From contig NZ_LN898208.1 in NCBI RefSeq assembly GCF_001457795.1, positions 1-64,000 on the forward strand: a DNA stretch of 64,000 nucleotides. Reading direction: 5' to 3'. Each line of letters starts with the position of its first letter. The stretch's first letter is position 1. A program made the position numbers and the translations under genes. The DNA is from Olsenella massiliensis. Lineage in GTDB: Bacteria; Actinomycetota; Coriobacteriia; Coriobacteriales; Atopobiaceae. The notes under the pieces were generated by a model. The model was not told where the DNA came from. It saw only the letters and a program-made list of their open reading frames with translations, and made no database searches. Of the stretch, positions 61,917 to 64,000 are shown one piece after another.

Positions 61917-63259
61917 CGATCGCCTCCCAGCCTGGTCAGCTCCGCCTTCGCGCCGGCGAGCGCCGAATAGTTGGTGAGGACGTAGAGGGGCACCGAGACG
62001 GGAAGGTCTCCCAGGCGCCCCACCACCTCGGTGACGCCGCGCGCGACCTCGGCCTTGATGCCAGCGTACTTGAGGCGCACCTGCACGTCGTTGGCTCGTG
62101 TCCCGCCAACGTGGACGCGAGAAACCCGCTGGTCGAGCAGGCGCTCAAAGTCCACGTCCCAGACCCACGAGACGTCCGTCCCGTCGTTGGGGTTGTCGTT
62201 GACGACCACGAAGACCGCCTTCTCGCGGTCGTCGGCGGCAAGCAGGCTCAGGTTCTGGTTGAGGCCGGTGGGATTCTTGGCCAGGTTGAGGATGACCTCG
62301 CGACCCCCCACGTCAAAGTGCTGAAGGCGGCCGTTCTGCGGGCGGTAGCGCTCCAGGGCCCGCTGCACGTCGTCCACGCCTCCTCCGACGAGCGTCACCG
62401 CCGCGCAGACGGCCAGCAGGTTGTAGACCATGTAGGTCCCGCCAAAGCCGGCGTGAAGGCGCCGGGTCGGTCGCGAGGGCATGACGAGGTCAAACGCGAC
62501 GCCCTCCCGACCCACCGTCACCGCCCGGGCGGCGACGTCAAGCGCGGGGCGACGAAAGTCGCAGCGAGGGCAACGATAGCTCCCCAGCTGGGCGTAGCTC
62601 CTGAAGGCATACTCCAGCTCGGCGCCGCACGCGGGGCAGAAGCGCGCTTCGGGAACGCGGTCGGCGCTCAGGTGGAGGTCCTCGTCGATGCCAAAGGCCA
62701 GGACGCGGGTGCCGGCCTCGGCGGCGCGACGGGCCACGGCCGCGCAGAGGGGGTCGTCGCCGTTGATGACGAGCGCTGTCTGGGGCGAGAGGGACAGGGC
62801 CCGCACGATCACGTCCTGGACGTGGTCAATCTCGCCGGCGCGGTCGAGCTGGTCGCGGAAGAGGTTGAGCAGCACGAGATAGCGCGGCCTCAGGCTGGGA
62901 AGGATCCGCACGGTTGACAGCTCGTCCGCCTCGATGACGGCCACGTCGGCCGAGCGCGCGGTGAGCAGCGCCGACACGACGCCCGGTGCCATGTTGGCCC
63001 CGACGCGGTTGCACAGCACCGACCTGCCGCCCGCCTCGAGGGCGTCGGCGATGAGGTTGTTCGTGGTGGTCTTGCCGTTTGTGCCGCAGACGACCACGGA
63101 GCCCCAGGTTGCCCGCTCGGCGAGACGGCCCATGAGCGTGGGGTCGAGGGCGAGCGCGACGCGGCCGGGAAGCTGCGAGGCGTTGCGGCGCAGGACCTTT
63201 GAGAGCCCCCAGCGCGTGAGGCGCCCTGCCGTTATCGCGAGGCTGGACCTCAGGCCCAT
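61913..63259 (-). CDS. murT: Lipid II isoglutaminyl synthase, ligase subunit MurT
   Basis: A 448-residue Mur ligase-like enzyme. The P-loop is CGTNGKTTTNN, a zinc ribbon (CPAC ... CPRC) lies in the central domain, and the C-terminal domain is DUF1727-like. It uses ammonia from GatD to amidate lipid II. It overlaps gatD and follows the gls24-like gene by three bases. Confidence 0.95.
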   Translation of the reverse strand: MGLRSSLAITAGRLTRWGLSKVLRRNASQLPGRVALALDPTLMGRLAERATWGSVVVCGTNGKTTTNNLIADALEAGGRSVLCNRVGANMAPGVVSALLTARSADVAVIEADELSTVRILPSLRPRYLVLLNLFRDQLDRAGEIDHVQDVIVRALSLSPQTALVINGDDPLCAAVARRAAEAGTRVLAFGIDEDLHLSADRVPEARFCPACGAELEYAFRSYAQLGSYRCPRCDFRRPALDVAARAVTVGREGVAFDLVMPSRPTRRLHAGFGGTYMVYNLLAVCAAVTLVGGGVDDVQRALERYRPQNGRLQHFDVGGREVILNLAKNPTGLNQNLSLLAADDREKAVFVVVNDNPNDGTDVSWVWDVDFERLLDQRVSRVHVGGTRANDVQVRLKYAGIKAEVARGVTEVVGRLGDLPVSVPLYVLTNYSALAGAKAELTRLGGDR

Positions 63260-63262
63260 AGG

Positions 63263-63901
63263 CTATGCCTCCGTCTTGCCCGTCAGCCGGGGCGCCGTCG
63301 CGCCGCCGATCGCCTCGGGCTCGGCGGGCTCGAGCGCCGCCTGCTCGCTCGTGCCATGCTCGTACTCCTCCGGCGTGAGCACGTCCTCGATGCGCAGGTT
63401 GACGCCCGCCACGGACAGGCCGGTCATGCCGGAGACCTCGCGCACGACGGCCTTCTTGACGTCCTCGAAGACCTGGGGGGCGTAGGCGCCGTACTTGATG
63501 AGGACGCTGATGTTGACGCGGACCGAGGCGTCGGGGGTGACCTCCACCGACACGCCCTTGCGCGCGTCCGAGGCGCCCAGGACGTCCTGGACGCGGTTGA
63601 GCCAGCTGCCCTTCATGCCGATGACGCCCGGCACGTCATGCATGGCGATGGCGACGATCTTCTCGATGACGCCGTTGGAGAAGGTCAGGGAGTCCTCCGA
63701 ATCGAGGTCCTCGTCATCGACGGACACCTCGTCCGACGAGGCGGGCTCCGCGACGCCTGACGGGACGTCGGCGGGCTCGGCCTGCTCGGCAAGCTCGGCA
63801 GAATCCGCCGAAGGCTCCCTCGTGTGCCCCTCTGCGGGGATGGTCTCGTCCCTTTGGGGGTCGTTCGTCGCAAGGCGCGAGGTTGAGCTGCTCAGAGACA
63901 C
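63263..63901 (-). CDS. Asp23/Gls24-family envelope stress protein
   Basis: A 212-residue protein. The family domain (GVIEKIVAIAMHDVPGVIGM ... VEVTPDASVRVNISVLIKYG) is preceded by an acidic Glu/Asp/Ser-rich segment of about 80 residues and followed by a short tail. A GTG start with AAAGGAG upstream. It precedes murT by three bases, linking it to cell-wall synthesis. Confidence 0.9.
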   Translation of the reverse strand: MSLSSSTSRLATNDPQRDETIPAEGHTREPSADSAELAEQAEPADVPSGVAEPASSDEVSVDDEDLDSEDSLTFSNGVIEKIVAIAMHDVPGVIGMKGSWLNRVQDVLGASDARKGVSVEVTPDASVRVNISVLIKYGAYAPQVFEDVKKAVVREVSGMTGLSVAGVNLRIEDVLTPEEYEHGTSEQAALEPAEPEAIGGATAPRLTGKTEA

Positions 63902-63946
63902 GGTGCGCTCCTTTCGGGAGTGGATGGGTTAGGCAGGGGCGCCGCC

Positions 63947-64000
63947 TCAGCGGTTGTCCGAGAAGAGCTTGCGAATGGCCCTGACCACACGCGCGTCGCC
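63947..64000 (-). CDS. 3' end of an unidentified gene (partial)
   Basis: A minus-strand frame runs in from the right edge and stops at 63947-63949. The last residues are GDARVVRAIRKLFSDNR. Gls24-type genes are often preceded by a small membrane-protein gene, and this could be its end, but 17 residues are too few to say. Confidence 0.5.
   Translation of the reverse strand, partial: GDARVVRAIRKLFSDNR

Noticed and set aside
1-64000. CRISPR arrays, prophage genes, transposases
   Set aside because: Looked for regularly spaced direct repeats, integrase/transposase motifs and phage modules; none were seen.

Overview
The window reads as chromosome of a high-GC, Gram-positive anaerobe, most likely a member of the Coriobacteriia (Olsenella/Atopobium/Collinsella-type). 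This is an inference: no rRNA gene is present. It rests on the high GC, a SUF iron-sulfur system as sufC-B-D-S-U plus an Rrf2 regulator, a gatD-murT peptidoglycan amidation pair, a VaFE/Cna-B sortase substrate, flavodiiron and hydrogenase-maturation genes, and strong Shine-Dalgarno sequences.

Layout. 0-3.2 kb: VWA-like/putative metallopeptidase and MoxR-type AAA ATPase pair. 3.3-4.7 kb: flavodiiron protein, then tRNA-Lys and tRNA-His with their own terminator. 5.1-10.9 kb: a coupled surface operon (small membrane protein, 1,563-residue thioester/Cna-B/VaFE adhesin with LAQTG anchor, class B sortase). 11.0-13.6 kb: polar amino acid ABC transporter. 13.8-15.8 kb: BASS transporter and HAD phosphatase. 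16.0-21.6 kb: suf operon. 21.6-24.0 kb: cytoplasmic alpha-amylase and YaaA. 24.3-26.3 kb: NdpA-type nucleoid protein and a GNAT acetyltransferase. 26.6-30.2 kb: a lower-GC Sau3AI-like restriction-modification system with a translationally coupled ADP-ribosylglycohydrolase.

30.2-43.5 kb is the outstanding part: ten tightly packed minus-strand genes in the order NifH-like reductase, fused NifD/K-like protein, hypF, hypC, hypD, hypE, separate NifD-like, separate NifK-like, hydF, hydE. It mixes [NiFe]-hydrogenase Fe(CN)2CO synthesis (HypCDEF, without HypA/HypB), [FeFe]-hydrogenase maturation (HydE and HydF, without HydG) and a complete nitrogenase-like set (one H-type and two D/K-type pairs). No hydrogenase structural gene is in the window. 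I propose a previously undescribed route to an Fe-CO-CN cofactor, possibly a HydG-independent H-cluster pathway in which HypCDEF supplies the iron-diatomic unit and nitrogenase-like proteins rework it. That function is inference; the gene content and order are read directly.

43.7-64 kb: DUF1846 protein, DegV, L,D-transpeptidase, CPBP protease, cysK with an elaborate leader, 6-phosphofructokinase, class II amidotransferase, DnaQ-fold exonuclease, HtpG, a methyltransferase, a TM1266-family protein (family associated with [FeFe] hydrogenase), DUF454-like membrane protein, then a minus-strand run Gls24-murT-gatD-PfkB kinase-acyltransferase continuing past the right edge. Two copies of an intergenic inverted-repeat element (about 24.1 and 53.0 kb) are also present. 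I saw no CRISPR array, prophage or transposase.
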